Assembly (NCBI RefSeq): GCF_022012395.1
Contig: NZ_JAKLTQ010000006.1
Location: forward strand, 180,663 to 244,662
From: Arthrobacter hankyongi
GTDB taxonomy: Bacteria; Actinomycetota; Actinomycetes; Actinomycetales; Micrococcaceae
Length of the DNA stretch: 64,000 nt
Direction of reading: 5' to 3'
Below are positions 33,084 through 41,725 of the stretch, in pieces. Numbering within the stretch: the first letter of the stretch is position 1; each line of letters starts with the position of its first letter. Under the pieces are notes generated by a model. It saw nothing but the letters and a program-made list of their open reading frames with translations, ran no database searches and was not told the DNA's origin. A program made the translations under genes and the position numbers.

Positions 33084-34634
33084 CTAGGCCTGACTGACGG
33101 TAATGAGCCCGGCACTCACGGCGGATCCCGCACCGGTAGACACCGTGATCCGGGCCTGCCGCTGCGGCTCCGCGCCGAAGATCAGTTCGGGTGTTTCCAC
33201 CGTGATCTGGTCCGCCGTGGCTGGATTGGCGAGCCCGGCCCGGACCGGATCGAAGCCCTCGACGGTGAAGAACACACGCACCGGGGGAACGTCGAAGTTC
33301 TGGCCGTGCAGGATCACCGGGTCGCCGACGGCCGCGGACGGCGGCGTGAAGCTGGTAATGACCGGCGGTGGCGGCCCCACCCGGAAGTCGTCGGTGCTCT
33401 CGGCCTCGCCCTGGCTGGTCTGCACCTTGATCTTGACCAGCGAGTTGGCGGCCAGCCCGTCGGGTACCTGGACCTTCAGCGAGGTGTTGGCCGGCTCGCC
33501 CACCACGTTGCCCTTCTTCCCGCCGAAGAGCACCGTCAGCCCCGTGGCGTTGAAGTTGAATCCGGAGAGCAGCACCTCGGTGCCGGCCATGCCGCTGGCC
33601 GGGGAGAACTGCGGATCCGGCGGGGACGCGAAGACCGGCCCGGCCCGGACCCCGAACAGTTTCTCGCATACGGCCGAGGCCACTTCGTTGGCTACGGTGA
33701 TCCTGACGCTCCGGCCGGTACCGTCGGGAGTCAGGCCGCCGGGGACGAGGACCACGATTTCGCTGGAGGAGAGCGTGGCGGCAACCGGAGCCTGGATGTC
33801 ATCGAAGAAGACCTCGATGCTTCCCTTGTCGAAGTTGTTCCCGGCCAGGGTGATTTGCTGGTGGACCTGCCCGGTCAAGGGCCGCAGCGGCCGGTCCTGG
33901 GCAAAGGTCGGCGCGATCAGCACCCGTTCGAGCAGGCTGAGCCGGGTTTCGAGGTGGGACAGCGTCAGCCTGCGCTGGCGGAGGTCGCTGATCCGTTCCA
34001 GCGTGGTTCCGGCCAGGACGAAGGTCCCGGCAGTGATGGAGTCCTCGCCGCGGCGGCGGCGCAGCTGTGCCAGCGGATAGTGTATGTGGCCCGGTTCGGG
34101 ACCGGGGACCGGCACCCCTTCGGCGACCCGCACCGTCCACTCGGGTTTCAGCCGCACCGAGGTCTGCATGCCTACGTCCTCGCTGTTGCCCAGCGAAACA
34201 TCCCCCAGGCCGTCCACTTCGGCAAGGAACACCTGCAGGTAGACGATGTCGGTGCGCGGATCGGGCTGGGCCTCGGTGGGAGCGGTCAGCTCCGGGGCGG
34301 GCCCGCCGAAGGGCTGCTGGCGGTAGCTGGTGGCGGCCGCGATCCGGGCCTCGATCCCGCCGGCCAGGCAGGACCCCGGGCCGGTGATCCTGAAGTCGTT
34401 CTTGTCCTGCCCTGCCGGCAGGGCCTGGATGCCGAAGCCGTCCCCTGCGTCGGAGGCCAGCCCGTTGCCGATATAGCGGGAGAACAGCTGCCGCATGTCC
34501 GCGGCGAGCAGGTCCTGGAGCAGGTTCAGGTCCCGGTCCAGGATCGGCACGCCCTGTTCGATGTGCAGGCCGATGTAGCCTTTCGCCAGGTTCTCGAGCA
34601 GCAGCTCCAGCGGGGATCGCGAGAAGTCACTCAT
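33084..34634 (-). CDS. eCIS fibre-like protein with three TIG modules
   Basis: A 516-aa protein. The N-terminal part (MSDFSRSPLELLLENLAKG, then EQGVPILDRDLNLLQDL) resembles the start of DUF6519-type proteins found in phage-tail-like loci. The middle is unassigned. From about residue 250 there are three TIG/IPT-like repeats with motifs QITLAGNNFDKG, VLLSGFNFNATG and VILHGQNFDVPP. The start chosen is ATG at 34634 with GAGG just upstream; the frame is open further but that part is poor. It is 68 bp downstream of the tail protein gene, the longest gap in this half of the operon. Confidence 0.72.
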   Translation of the reverse strand: MSDFSRSPLELLLENLAKGYIGLHIEQGVPILDRDLNLLQDLLAADMRQLFSRYIGNGLASDAGDGFGIQALPAGQDKNDFRITGPGSCLAGGIEARIAAATSYRQQPFGGPAPELTAPTEAQPDPRTDIVYLQVFLAEVDGLGDVSLGNSEDVGMQTSVRLKPEWTVRVAEGVPVPGPEPGHIHYPLAQLRRRRGEDSITAGTFVLAGTTLERISDLRQRRLTLSHLETRLSLLERVLIAPTFAQDRPLRPLTGQVHQQITLAGNNFDKGSIEVFFDDIQAPVAATLSSSEIVVLVPGGLTPDGTGRSVRITVANEVASAVCEKLFGVRAGPVFASPPDPQFSPASGMAGTEVLLSGFNFNATGLTVLFGGKKGNVVGEPANTSLKVQVPDGLAANSLVKIKVQTSQGEAESTDDFRVGPPPPVITSFTPPSAAVGDPVILHGQNFDVPPVRVFFTVEGFDPVRAGLANPATADQITVETPELIFGAEPQRQARITVSTGAGSAVSAGLITVSQA

Positions 34635-34702
34635 TGCCTCGCCGTCACTCTCCTCTCGAACAATGGTTGCCACCGGCCGGGCCGGAGCCCGACTCATCCT
34701 GT

Positions 34703-36802
34703 CTAGGGCCCGATGACAATGCCGCGGGCATTGATGGGCAGGAATTCCGGCAGCACCGCAGCCAGCCGCGACGGCGCCGCCTCGTCCCCCTCCGGCTCCA
34801 CGGGCTGATCCGGCCCCACTGGCCGTTCCGGCTTCGCCAGGAAGATGCCGACGGCGTCCCGGGCGATGCGGCCATCCCGCTGCGGTCCGCCACCGGAGCG
34901 GGTATAGGTATAGGTCCCGGTGTCCCCGAAGCTGCCGGCCCGGGCTTTCCGGTGGCCGGCGTAGGTGGTGGTGCCCGCATAGCGCGTGTCGGGGATGCTG
35001 GCCTCGCCGGCGGCGGCATGGATGAGCGGTTCGCTGGAGCGGTAGAGCAGCAGCGTGGCGCCGGTACCGCGCACCGCGAGCGGTGCCCGTTGCGACACGG
35101 GCCCGACGGCGGCTGGTTGCGCCGGCGCCCAGTCGTGCGTGGCGGGATCGGCCAGTTGGGTCCGGAAGACTGACCAGCCGCCCTCATCCTCCGGCCCTGC
35201 CGGGGACCGGGTGGAGGCAAAGAAAAGTTCGATGCCGCCGTCCGGTCCGGCCAGCGCCGCCGGTTCCCGGTCGTGGACCGGCAGAGCCGGCTTCGGCAGC
35301 AGGCGCGCGGCCTGCCAGTCGCCGGCCTGGCCGGGATCGAGGCCGTCCTTGACCCGGTAGACTACGCTCCACCGGGTCTGCGGTGCCGGGCCGGCGGGCT
35401 CCTGACGTGCCCCGAACAGCCAGAGCCGGCCGCCGGCACCGGCGGGACGGACCAGCAGGAAGAGGTCCTCCTGGCTGCCCGGCTCCGCGTCCCCGGACAG
35501 CGTCCGCGGATCCTCCAGCTGCCACCGCGTGCCGTCATGCCGGTTGTACCTGATCTGCCACCGGCCGGCGGAGAATTCCTGCCAGAACAGCCACACTCCC
35601 CCGGCGTCGTCCGCCGCCGCACAGGGGTGGCGGCGCTCGGCATCGCCGCTGCCGAGGAACCCGGTGCCCGGCTGGCCGGAGACCTGCGGCGGGGACCAGC
35701 CGCCGTCGTCGCTCCGGAGTTGGAAGCCGATGCGCCAGCGGGGCGCCGGATCTGCCGGATTGCGGGTTTCCCAAAACAGCCAGAGCCGCTGCCCCGCGCG
35801 CGCTGCCGCCGGGTGCTTGTCGACACCGGTGCGGTCGACCACCGGGGCGCTGGGTGCCCAGGTCCCGTCGGCGGTGCGCGGCTTGGCCCAGATGTCCCAG
35901 CCGTGGCGCCGGTGCGTGTGGTAGAAGAACAGCTCGGAGCCGTCGGCCTCGCGCACGTGCGCGGCACGGCCTTCGTAGGCGAAGTTCACCGACACCAGCC
36001 CCGGGGTCCCCCACGCACCGCCGGCGTCATCGCGGACCACCGCCCACAGGTTCAGCCGCTCGGGCTGGTTGGTGCAGGCGACGTTGTGCACGAATTCCTT
36101 GGTCCGGATGGGCAGGCCGGTCACGCGCCGGGCCGTCGCCTCGAGGGCCGCCAGGGTGCCGGTGCACCGGTAGATCCAGGGAGCGAACCTGATCTCCTGC
36201 CGCTGCGCGCGCACGGGCAGGCCGAAATCTGTCCGCCAGCCGATCCACTGCGCCAGCAGCGGCAGCAGCCGCCCGTCCACCCGATCAAGATCGTGCAGGT
36301 CCAGCGCGGCCCGGGCCAGGCTGTACAGCTGGTCCAGCTGGGTGCCGGGCAGCTCGAGGAACCGCTGCAGCACCCCCTTGCCCGCATCCTCCGGTGCCAG
36401 TGCCGCCGGCACCGGTGCGGCTGCGTCGTAGCGGCGGTAGATGGCCGGCAGCAGCCCGTAGAGGTGGCCGGCGAAGCCGTAGGGCGAGGTGGCCATGGCG
36501 CAAACGCGGTTGTGCGGGTCCGCGGTGAATTCCGCTTCGCCCGGGGCCCGGGTGAAGAGCGTGTAGTAGTAGACGGTCTCGCCCTGCAGTCCGGTATCGG
36601 CCACGGTGCCGGAGCCGCCGGCCGGCACCTCGGCCACCTGCACGCCGTCGTCGGGCCGCACCGGATGGCTGCCGAGGTCACGTCGGATGCGGATGTCCGG
36701 GAGGTCCGGCCCCGCCCCGGCGCCGGCCTCCGGATAGCGCCAGGACAGGTCGATCCGGTTGCCGCCGGGGTGCGGCAGGGCGGTGATCTCCGAGAGGCGC
36801 AT
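34703..36802 (-). CDS. eCIS tail protein (tail protein I-like) with beta-propeller
   Basis: A 699-aa protein. Residues 1-105 look like a fibronectin type III fold (NRIDLSWRYPE, VYYYTLFTR). Residues 108-232 match the phage tail protein I/TIGR02242-like domain (YGLLPAIYRRYD, QLDQLYSLARAALDLHDLD, LLAQWIGWRTDFGLPV, YRCTGTLAALEATARRVTG), corresponding to the Afp12-side baseplate. Residues about 245-600 contain six repeats of the type LWLFWE, VWLFWQ, LWLFGA, IELFFAS, LLLYRS followed by W-x-I/V strands, which suggests a six-bladed beta-propeller. The tail end is charged and Pro-rich. The propeller may be a target-recognition part. Confidence 0.8.
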   Translation of the reverse strand: MRLSEITALPHPGGNRIDLSWRYPEAGAGAGPDLPDIRIRRDLGSHPVRPDDGVQVAEVPAGGSGTVADTGLQGETVYYYTLFTRAPGEAEFTADPHNRVCAMATSPYGFAGHLYGLLPAIYRRYDAAAPVPAALAPEDAGKGVLQRFLELPGTQLDQLYSLARAALDLHDLDRVDGRLLPLLAQWIGWRTDFGLPVRAQRQEIRFAPWIYRCTGTLAALEATARRVTGLPIRTKEFVHNVACTNQPERLNLWAVVRDDAGGAWGTPGLVSVNFAYEGRAAHVREADGSELFFYHTHRRHGWDIWAKPRTADGTWAPSAPVVDRTGVDKHPAAARAGQRLWLFWETRNPADPAPRWRIGFQLRSDDGGWSPPQVSGQPGTGFLGSGDAERRHPCAAADDAGGVWLFWQEFSAGRWQIRYNRHDGTRWQLEDPRTLSGDAEPGSQEDLFLLVRPAGAGGRLWLFGARQEPAGPAPQTRWSVVYRVKDGLDPGQAGDWQAARLLPKPALPVHDREPAALAGPDGGIELFFASTRSPAGPEDEGGWSVFRTQLADPATHDWAPAQPAAVGPVSQRAPLAVRGTGATLLLYRSSEPLIHAAAGEASIPDTRYAGTTTYAGHRKARAGSFGDTGTYTYTRSGGGPQRDGRIARDAVGIFLAKPERPVGPDQPVEPEGDEAAPSRLAAVLPEFLPINARGIVIGP

Positions 36803-36804
36803 GA

Positions 36805-38373
36805 TCAGCTGCCCGCCTGCCGGACCAAGAGCACCTTGATGCCCGCGGCATAGCCGGGATCAGCCGGCGGGACGGGGACCTGGTTCTCGCCCAGCCCGAT
36901 CCGCCCATCCGCTGCGAACGGCACCGGCTCGCCGGCACGGAACTCGGTGATGTTGGCGAAGAGGACCCCCGGCGTGCTCTGGATGGCGTCATAGAACCGG
37001 CTGAGGTAGAGGGTTTCGCCGAAGCCGACGGCCTCGAAGTCCAGCAGCGCGGACGCCGCCTGCTCGACCGCCGCCCGGACATCCTCGCGCACATAGTAGC
37101 TTTCGACTCCGACCTCGGCGGTGACGAAGATTTCGACGTAGTCGACATCCTCGACCTCGATGATCTGGGTCAGCATCCGTTTGTCTTCGAGATACCGTTT
37201 CAGGCCCAGTTCGAGGACGTCGCTGACCTTGCCGTCTCCCCGGCCCCCGCCGGACGGAGCGACATACAGCGTGACCCGGTTCCAGCCGGCCGCGCTCGCG
37301 CGCACTTTGCCGACGCCGTGGAAGGTACGCGCGAGCTCCTCATAGTCGGCGGTGGTGACGGCGCGGTGCAGGGACCTGAACACCGACGGCGCGTGCCGGG
37401 CGGCGTGGGCGATGGTTTCCCGGTCCGCGCCGCCCGTCGCGGGCAGCGGATTGGTCACCTTGGCGCCCAGGACCGCCAGCGCCGGAGCGTTGACGATGCT
37501 GGTGATCGCGGCGGCGGGCACGTTTCCAACCAGCCCGCCGCCGATGCGGTAGCTTGCCGCGAGCGCCGCGCCGCGCAGCGGCACTGCGCCGAACGTGCCG
37601 TCCCCGAACCTCAGCGTGGCCTGGTCGTTCTCGTCGATGTCGATGCTGAAATCATGGTCTGCCGGCCCGCTGAACGCCAGGGTATCCCTGAACCTCCAGC
37701 GCTGGGGCGGCGCACCGCGCTGCGTCGTATCGAGCGTGACGCCCGCGCCTGCCTGCTGCCCGGAGGGCGGCAGGATCAGGCCGCCGTGGGCCAGGACGTA
37801 CCGCTGGTCCGGCGAGCCGTCGGCGAGGCCCAGCACTTCGCCGGAGATCAGCCGGCCCTCCTCCACCGGTACCGTTGCGGCAGCCGGACCGTCAGGGTCG
37901 CCCGGGTCGACGGGCCGGAAGTCCAGGACGAGGGACGCTTCACCGGTGTACTCGAACCTGATGCTGGGCCTGTCCCCGAGGCTCCTGGTGGCAAACGCGG
38001 CACCGCGGCCGAGGCTGATGGGTTCGGGGATCCGGGTTCCGGCCGGAACCAATATGGTCAGCATGGCCGCAGCCGGCGCGGCGGTGCGCATCGGGTACCC
38101 GATCAGCCGCAGGTGCTCGATGACGCTGCGCCGGGTGGTTGCGGTGGCCAGGAAGCTCTCGTTGGCAACCCGGTCCTGGTAGTAGCTCAGGACGTCTCCG
38201 AGGTGGGCGAACAATTGCAGCAGCACGTTGCCGAAGTCGGCTTCGTTCAGGTAGTCCTGCCACTCGGGCAGCTTGCGGGGCACCTGTCCGCGCAGCGCCT
38301 TCAGGATCCCCTCGTAGTCGCGGCCGGTGTAGTCGATCACCGGCTGCCCGTCCATGTCTGCGATCTCGGCCAT
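36805..38373 (-). CDS. eCIS baseplate wedge protein, gp6/J-like (Afp11)
   Basis: A 522-aa baseplate J/gp6-family protein. DYTGRDYEGILKALRG, LLQLFAHLGDVLSYYQDRVANESFL and RRSVIEHLRLIGY are typical of the N-terminal region in Afp11/PVC11-like proteins. The C-terminal YVEIFVTAEVGVE and FGETLYLSRFYDAIQSTPGV are typical of J proteins. It builds the wedge ring around the hub. Start ATG at 38373 is set by GGAGG five bases upstream; a GTG at 38379 overlaps that site. It is two bases from the tail protein gene. Confidence 0.9.
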   Translation of the reverse strand: MAEIADMDGQPVIDYTGRDYEGILKALRGQVPRKLPEWQDYLNEADFGNVLLQLFAHLGDVLSYYQDRVANESFLATATTRRSVIEHLRLIGYPMRTAAPAAAMLTILVPAGTRIPEPISLGRGAAFATRSLGDRPSIRFEYTGEASLVLDFRPVDPGDPDGPAAATVPVEEGRLISGEVLGLADGSPDQRYVLAHGGLILPPSGQQAGAGVTLDTTQRGAPPQRWRFRDTLAFSGPADHDFSIDIDENDQATLRFGDGTFGAVPLRGAALAASYRIGGGLVGNVPAAAITSIVNAPALAVLGAKVTNPLPATGGADRETIAHAARHAPSVFRSLHRAVTTADYEELARTFHGVGKVRASAAGWNRVTLYVAPSGGGRGDGKVSDVLELGLKRYLEDKRMLTQIIEVEDVDYVEIFVTAEVGVESYYVREDVRAAVEQAASALLDFEAVGFGETLYLSRFYDAIQSTPGVLFANITEFRAGEPVPFAADGRIGLGENQVPVPPADPGYAAGIKVLLVRQAGS

Positions 38374-38400
38374 GTCCACCTCCGCTGCTTATCCCTTTTT

Positions 38401-38763
38401 TCACCTGAATTGGATCCGCACGGCCTGGCGGGCGGCATCCCGGCGCCGCACGTAGGCGACCTCGACCGTGAGCATTTCGTCCCGGGCCGTGATGTCCACA
38501 CCGCTGACGGCAATTTCCCTGCCCAGCCAGCGGGCCAGGCTCTGGCTGGCGGTGAATTCGACGGCGGCGGCCAGGATCGTATTGTTCGGGTCGAAAACAA
38601 GGTTCAGCAGTCCGCAGCCGAAGTCCGGCTGGTTGACCCGTTCACCGGGGGCAGTGAACAGCACCTGCACGATCTTGCCGCGGATGCCGGCGTCCTCGCC
38701 GCCCTGACGTGCGATCATCCCGTCCGGCGTGACGCCGAAGGGGAATCCGAATCCCGTTGCCAT
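38401..38763 (-). CDS. eCIS baseplate wedge protein, gp25-like (Afp9)
   Basis: A 120-aa member of the gp25/W family. Conserved text includes DAGIRGKIVQVLFTAPGERVNQPDFGCG-type residues (IRGKIVQVLFTAPGERV, then PDFGCGL) and the central EFTASQSLARWLGREI. In related particles this protein sits in the inner baseplate and links hub to sheath. Despite the old 'lysozyme' name, no catalytic role is expected. Length is normal. Confidence 0.9.
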   Translation of the reverse strand: MATGFGFPFGVTPDGMIARQGGEDAGIRGKIVQVLFTAPGERVNQPDFGCGLLNLVFDPNNTILAAAVEFTASQSLARWLGREIAVSGVDITARDEMLTVEVAYVRRRDAARQAVRIQFR

Positions 38764-38786
38764 CAGTCCGCTCTCCCTGCGTCCGG

Positions 38787-39173
38787 TTACTTAACGTGGC
38801 CCAGTCCGGTACCGCTCTGGGTGAAGGTGGCCCCCCGCTGGGCGCCGGTCAGGTTGACCTCGTGCAGATGCGGCCCCGGCGGTGCCGCGGCGGTTTGTCC
38901 GGCCACGGTGGCCGCGATGTCGCCGCTGGTCTGGATCCCGGTGATCTCCATGTTGGCGGTGAGATGGGTGACGACGCCGGTGGCAATGGCGAAGGCCAAC
39001 TGCTTCCACCCCTTCCGCGCCGCATCCAGTGCCTCCTGCGCCTTGGTCTTGGCGTCGCCGGTCGCCGCATCGACGGCCTGCTGCAGCGGCGGCGCCAGCA
39101 GGCGGTCCATCTGCTCGAATATGGCCTTGCTCAGGCCTGCATCTGCGTCCACGGTGCCGATCACCATTGCCAC
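38787..39173 (-). CDS. Unknown small eCIS protein, 128 aa
   Basis: A 128-aa protein between spike and gp25-like genes. Residues about 15-70 form a predicted amphipathic helix (AIFEQMDRLLAPPLQQAVDA, DAKTKAQEALDAARKGWKQL). The C-terminal part is Gly/Thr-rich with GPHLHEVNL. The start is GTG at 39173 with GGAGG six bases upstream; ATG at 39167 is less well placed. Its position, where other eCIS loci keep spike-tip proteins, makes a tip or hub accessory possible, but it does not look like a PAAR protein. No function is assigned. Confidence 0.68.
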   Translation of the reverse strand: MAMVIGTVDADAGLSKAIFEQMDRLLAPPLQQAVDAATGDAKTKAQEALDAARKGWKQLAFAIATGVVTHLTANMEITGIQTSGDIAATVAGQTAAAPPGPHLHEVNLTGAQRGATFTQSGTGLGHVK

Positions 39174-39183
39174 GGGATTCCTC

Positions 39184-40011
39184 CTACCCGACCGAGTTCC
39201 TGGGCGAAAGCGGAACGTCCAGGCTCATCGGCAGCACCGGCGGGGACGTGGGGGCACCGAGGTTGCCGATGTGCGTGTGCGTGGAGAGCGCCGCCATGAA
39301 GGCTGCGATGTTGGCCTTGAACGTGGTGCCGAGAACCATCTTTTCCACCTCGCCGCCTACCTGGATGCCAGCCGGTCCCAGCTGCAGCGTGTTGCCGTTC
39401 CGGTCCCGCACGGTGATGCCGGTGGAGTCCATCGCCAAGCTGTTGCCGTTGGCCGGGCCGCCGGTGATGGCCACGCCGTCGGCGGTGAGGGTGATCCGGT
39501 GGCCGTGAATGCCGTCGGTGACCGTCACGCCGTCGGCGTCGAGGACGATCTGGTGGCCGTTCACGCCGTCGTGCAGCCGGATCGACGCCTGGTCTGCCGA
39601 GTCCTGGAACTGCAGGGTGTGTCCCTGGCCGGTCTTGATGATCTTGCTGCCGGCCCGGCCCGGCTGGCCCGCGCCGCTGTCGGGGCGGGGCGCCTCGCTG
39701 GTACCGCCGGATTCGCTGATGAATGCTCCGGACCAGAGGGGGAATTCCAGGTCGCCTTCCTCGAATTCGACCCACACGCCCGCGCCGCGGTCGGGGATGA
39801 ACAGGAAGCCCTGCTGGTCCGCACCGCCATACGGTACGCAGGCTTTGGCCCAGCCGGTCACCACCTCGGGCCCCAGCACGCTGGGCACCTGCACGGTGAG
39901 CCGGCCGAGACCCTTGGGGTCCTCATTGTCGACGACGATGCCGCGGTACTTGCCGTAGTAGCGGCGGTCGATCTTCTCCACCAGGTCGGCGACGACACGT
40001 TCCAGGTCCAT
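39184..40011 (-). CDS. eCIS spike protein, gp5/VgrG C-terminal-like (Afp8 second half)
   Basis: A 275-aa protein. The N-terminal OB-fold (about 15-100) has KYRGIVVDNEDPKGLGRLTV, VPYGGADQQGFLFIPDRGAG and VWVEFEEGDLEFPLWSG, the standard gp5/baseplate V signature. The region about 120-225 contains repeated beta strands ending in D-G-V/I-T (DADGVTVTDG, TADGVAITGG, DSTGITVRD), as in the triple-stranded beta-helix of spikes. It forms the membrane-piercing needle at the particle tip. In Afp/PVC this part is fused to the hub; here hub and spike are separate genes, 12 bp apart. Confidence 0.9.
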   Translation of the reverse strand: MDLERVVADLVEKIDRRYYGKYRGIVVDNEDPKGLGRLTVQVPSVLGPEVVTGWAKACVPYGGADQQGFLFIPDRGAGVWVEFEEGDLEFPLWSGAFISESGGTSEAPRPDSGAGQPGRAGSKIIKTGQGHTLQFQDSADQASIRLHDGVNGHQIVLDADGVTVTDGIHGHRITLTADGVAITGGPANGNSLAMDSTGITVRDRNGNTLQLGPAGIQVGGEVEKMVLGTTFKANIAAFMAALSTHTHIGNLGAPTSPPVLPMSLDVPLSPRNSVG

Positions 40012-40023
40012 GGCATCCGCTCC

Positions 40024-41139
40024 TCACATCGGTAGTTCCGGCAACTGCCCGCCGGAGAACTTCTCGGATCCGGCAGGCATCAGGGCGTTGCGCTGGACCG
40101 TGAAGACCTGCGTGTAGCCGCTGGGGGTGAACACGTGCGTGACCCGGGAGACGTAGTAGACGCCGCTGTAGTTTTTCCCGATGCCTTTGACGGTCACGGT
40201 CCGGCGGGGCATCAGGATGGTGCCGTACTGGTTGGCGGCCACTTCCCCCTCCCCGGTAACAAACCACTCGCCCCGGTCATACAGCCCCTGGCACAGGATT
40301 TCCATTTCGCTCCGTCCGGTGGTGACGGTCTGGCCGAGCCGGGTCAGTCCGGCCTTCATACCGGCGGGCAGGTAGGAGGCCGGCGGATCCGCACCGAGCC
40401 GCTTCAAGCTGGTCTTCTCCACAGCGACATCGAGAATCTCCTTGCCCAGCTGGTCCAGCTGCGCCATCGCCACGGCCGAGGGCGCCACGGCGTTGACCTC
40501 GAGGGAGAGCTGGGTGACGGTGGTTTCCTCCCCGCACTGCACGTTCAGCACCGGCTGCGGGAACCGGTGCAGCTCCGGCGGCCCGAAGTGGCCCATGGTG
40601 CCCGAGAGGTAGCATTCAAAGCCGTTGCGCCGGGCCAGGCGCTTGAGGAAGCGGATGTCCGTCTCGCGCTGGATGATCGTGGACACGCCGGAATCGTGGA
40701 CGACGCCGGTGTCGGTCACTTCCGAGCCCAGCCCGTAGCTGGAGAAGACCTCCGCGGCGATGTCGCTGTCCTTGCGGTTGGGCCAGTCCTTAAGCATGGT
40801 CTGCCGGTCCATCAGCACGCTGGCGTCCATGCCCCAGACCTCCAGCTGGCACTGGTCGGGTCCGCCGGGAAAGCCGGGCCGCAGATGGGTGATGTAGCCG
40901 GAGAACAGCTTTTCCTGCTCGTCGCCCAATCCGGCAGTGATGACCACCGGCTGCCAGAGCCGGATCCGCTCGTCGTCGAGCCAGGGCCAGGTGCCGTCGC
41001 TGCGCTGCGGCACGGCAACGCTGATCCGGAACATGCCCGCCAGTTCGTCGTCGAGCTCGACTTCAAGGGTGACCAGGTCGTCGTACAGTTCCGGCAGTTC
41101 CTCGCCGCCGATTTCGATGCGCAGTTTCTCCTGTTCCAT
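40024..41139 (-). CDS. eCIS hub protein, gp27-like (Afp8 first half)
   Basis: A 371-aa hub protein of the gp27/VgrG N-terminal type. LVTLEVELDDELAGMFRIS, LFSGYITHLRPGF and TDIRFLKRLARRNGFECYL are characteristic. A late strand GKNYSGVYYVSRVTHVFTP is seen in many phage late-control/gpD proteins. It connects tube and spike. The start is ATG at 41139, 10 bp after the LysM gene; the ribosome-binding site is a weak GGGGG run. Confidence 0.88.
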   Translation of the reverse strand: MEQEKLRIEIGGEELPELYDDLVTLEVELDDELAGMFRISVAVPQRSDGTWPWLDDERIRLWQPVVITAGLGDEQEKLFSGYITHLRPGFPGGPDQCQLEVWGMDASVLMDRQTMLKDWPNRKDSDIAAEVFSSYGLGSEVTDTGVVHDSGVSTIIQRETDIRFLKRLARRNGFECYLSGTMGHFGPPELHRFPQPVLNVQCGEETTVTQLSLEVNAVAPSAVAMAQLDQLGKEILDVAVEKTSLKRLGADPPASYLPAGMKAGLTRLGQTVTTGRSEMEILCQGLYDRGEWFVTGEGEVAANQYGTILMPRRTVTVKGIGKNYSGVYYVSRVTHVFTPSGYTQVFTVQRNALMPAGSEKFSGGQLPELPM

Positions 41140-41149
41140 GGCGCCGCAG

Positions 41150-41725
41150 CTACCCCCTTCCGGGCGGTGGAATGATGATGGGCCGGCCCGGCTGGCCGCT
41201 GGCCGCCGGCGGCCCGACACTGAACCCGGCCGCCGTGATCGCGCCGATCAGGGCCTCGGTACCGGTGCACTGACGGTTGTAGGTCACCAGCAGCGCCCGG
41301 CTGAAGCGCTCCTGGACCTGGGGGCCGTTCCCCACGTACTCGATGTCCTCCTGCACAGCGGCCCTTTCGACGCCGGAGATTCCGGCCAGCGCGCGCAACA
41401 CCGGCTGCCATTCCGGGAGCTGGCCGCCGGCGGGAAGGCCAACCGGGAAACGTACGCTGACAAACGCCTCCTGCCCCAGCAGGGCCAGCGGCGAGAGGAA
41501 ACCGGGATTGGCATCGCAGATCTGCCACCAGACCAGCGGTTCCTCGTAGTAGCGGTACGCCAGCTGGTCGAGCCGTTCTCCTTCGGCCACGGTATGCAGG
41601 AACTGTCCGGTCACCGGGGGCAACGGGCGCAGCTCCGTGGCCGTGGGTGTCCTGCCGCGCGCGTCGGGGGCTGCCGCCGCCGCCGGCGGCCGGTACCGGG
41701 AGTGTCTGCCGGACATGGCGCTCAT
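41150..41725 (-). CDS. eCIS LysM-containing baseplate protein (Afp7 LysM half)
   Basis: A 191-aa protein. A Pro/Ala-rich N-terminus is followed by a LysM/gp53-like segment (about 40-80, FLHTVAEGERLDQLAYRYY then WWQICDANP). The rest, including a C-terminal GQPGRPIIIPPPGRG, is unassigned. LysM domains bind peptidoglycan in walls, but in tails they bind the baseplate. The start ATG overlaps the stop of the tube-initiator gene (ATGA), so the two halves of an Afp7-like protein are coupled. Confidence 0.83.
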   Translation of the reverse strand: MSAMSGRHSRYRPPAAAAAPDARGRTPTATELRPLPPVTGQFLHTVAEGERLDQLAYRYYEEPLVWWQICDANPGFLSPLALLGQEAFVSVRFPVGLPAGGQLPEWQPVLRALAGISGVERAAVQEDIEYVGNGPQVQERFSRALLVTYNRQCTGTEALIGAITAAGFSVGPPAASGQPGRPIIIPPPGRG

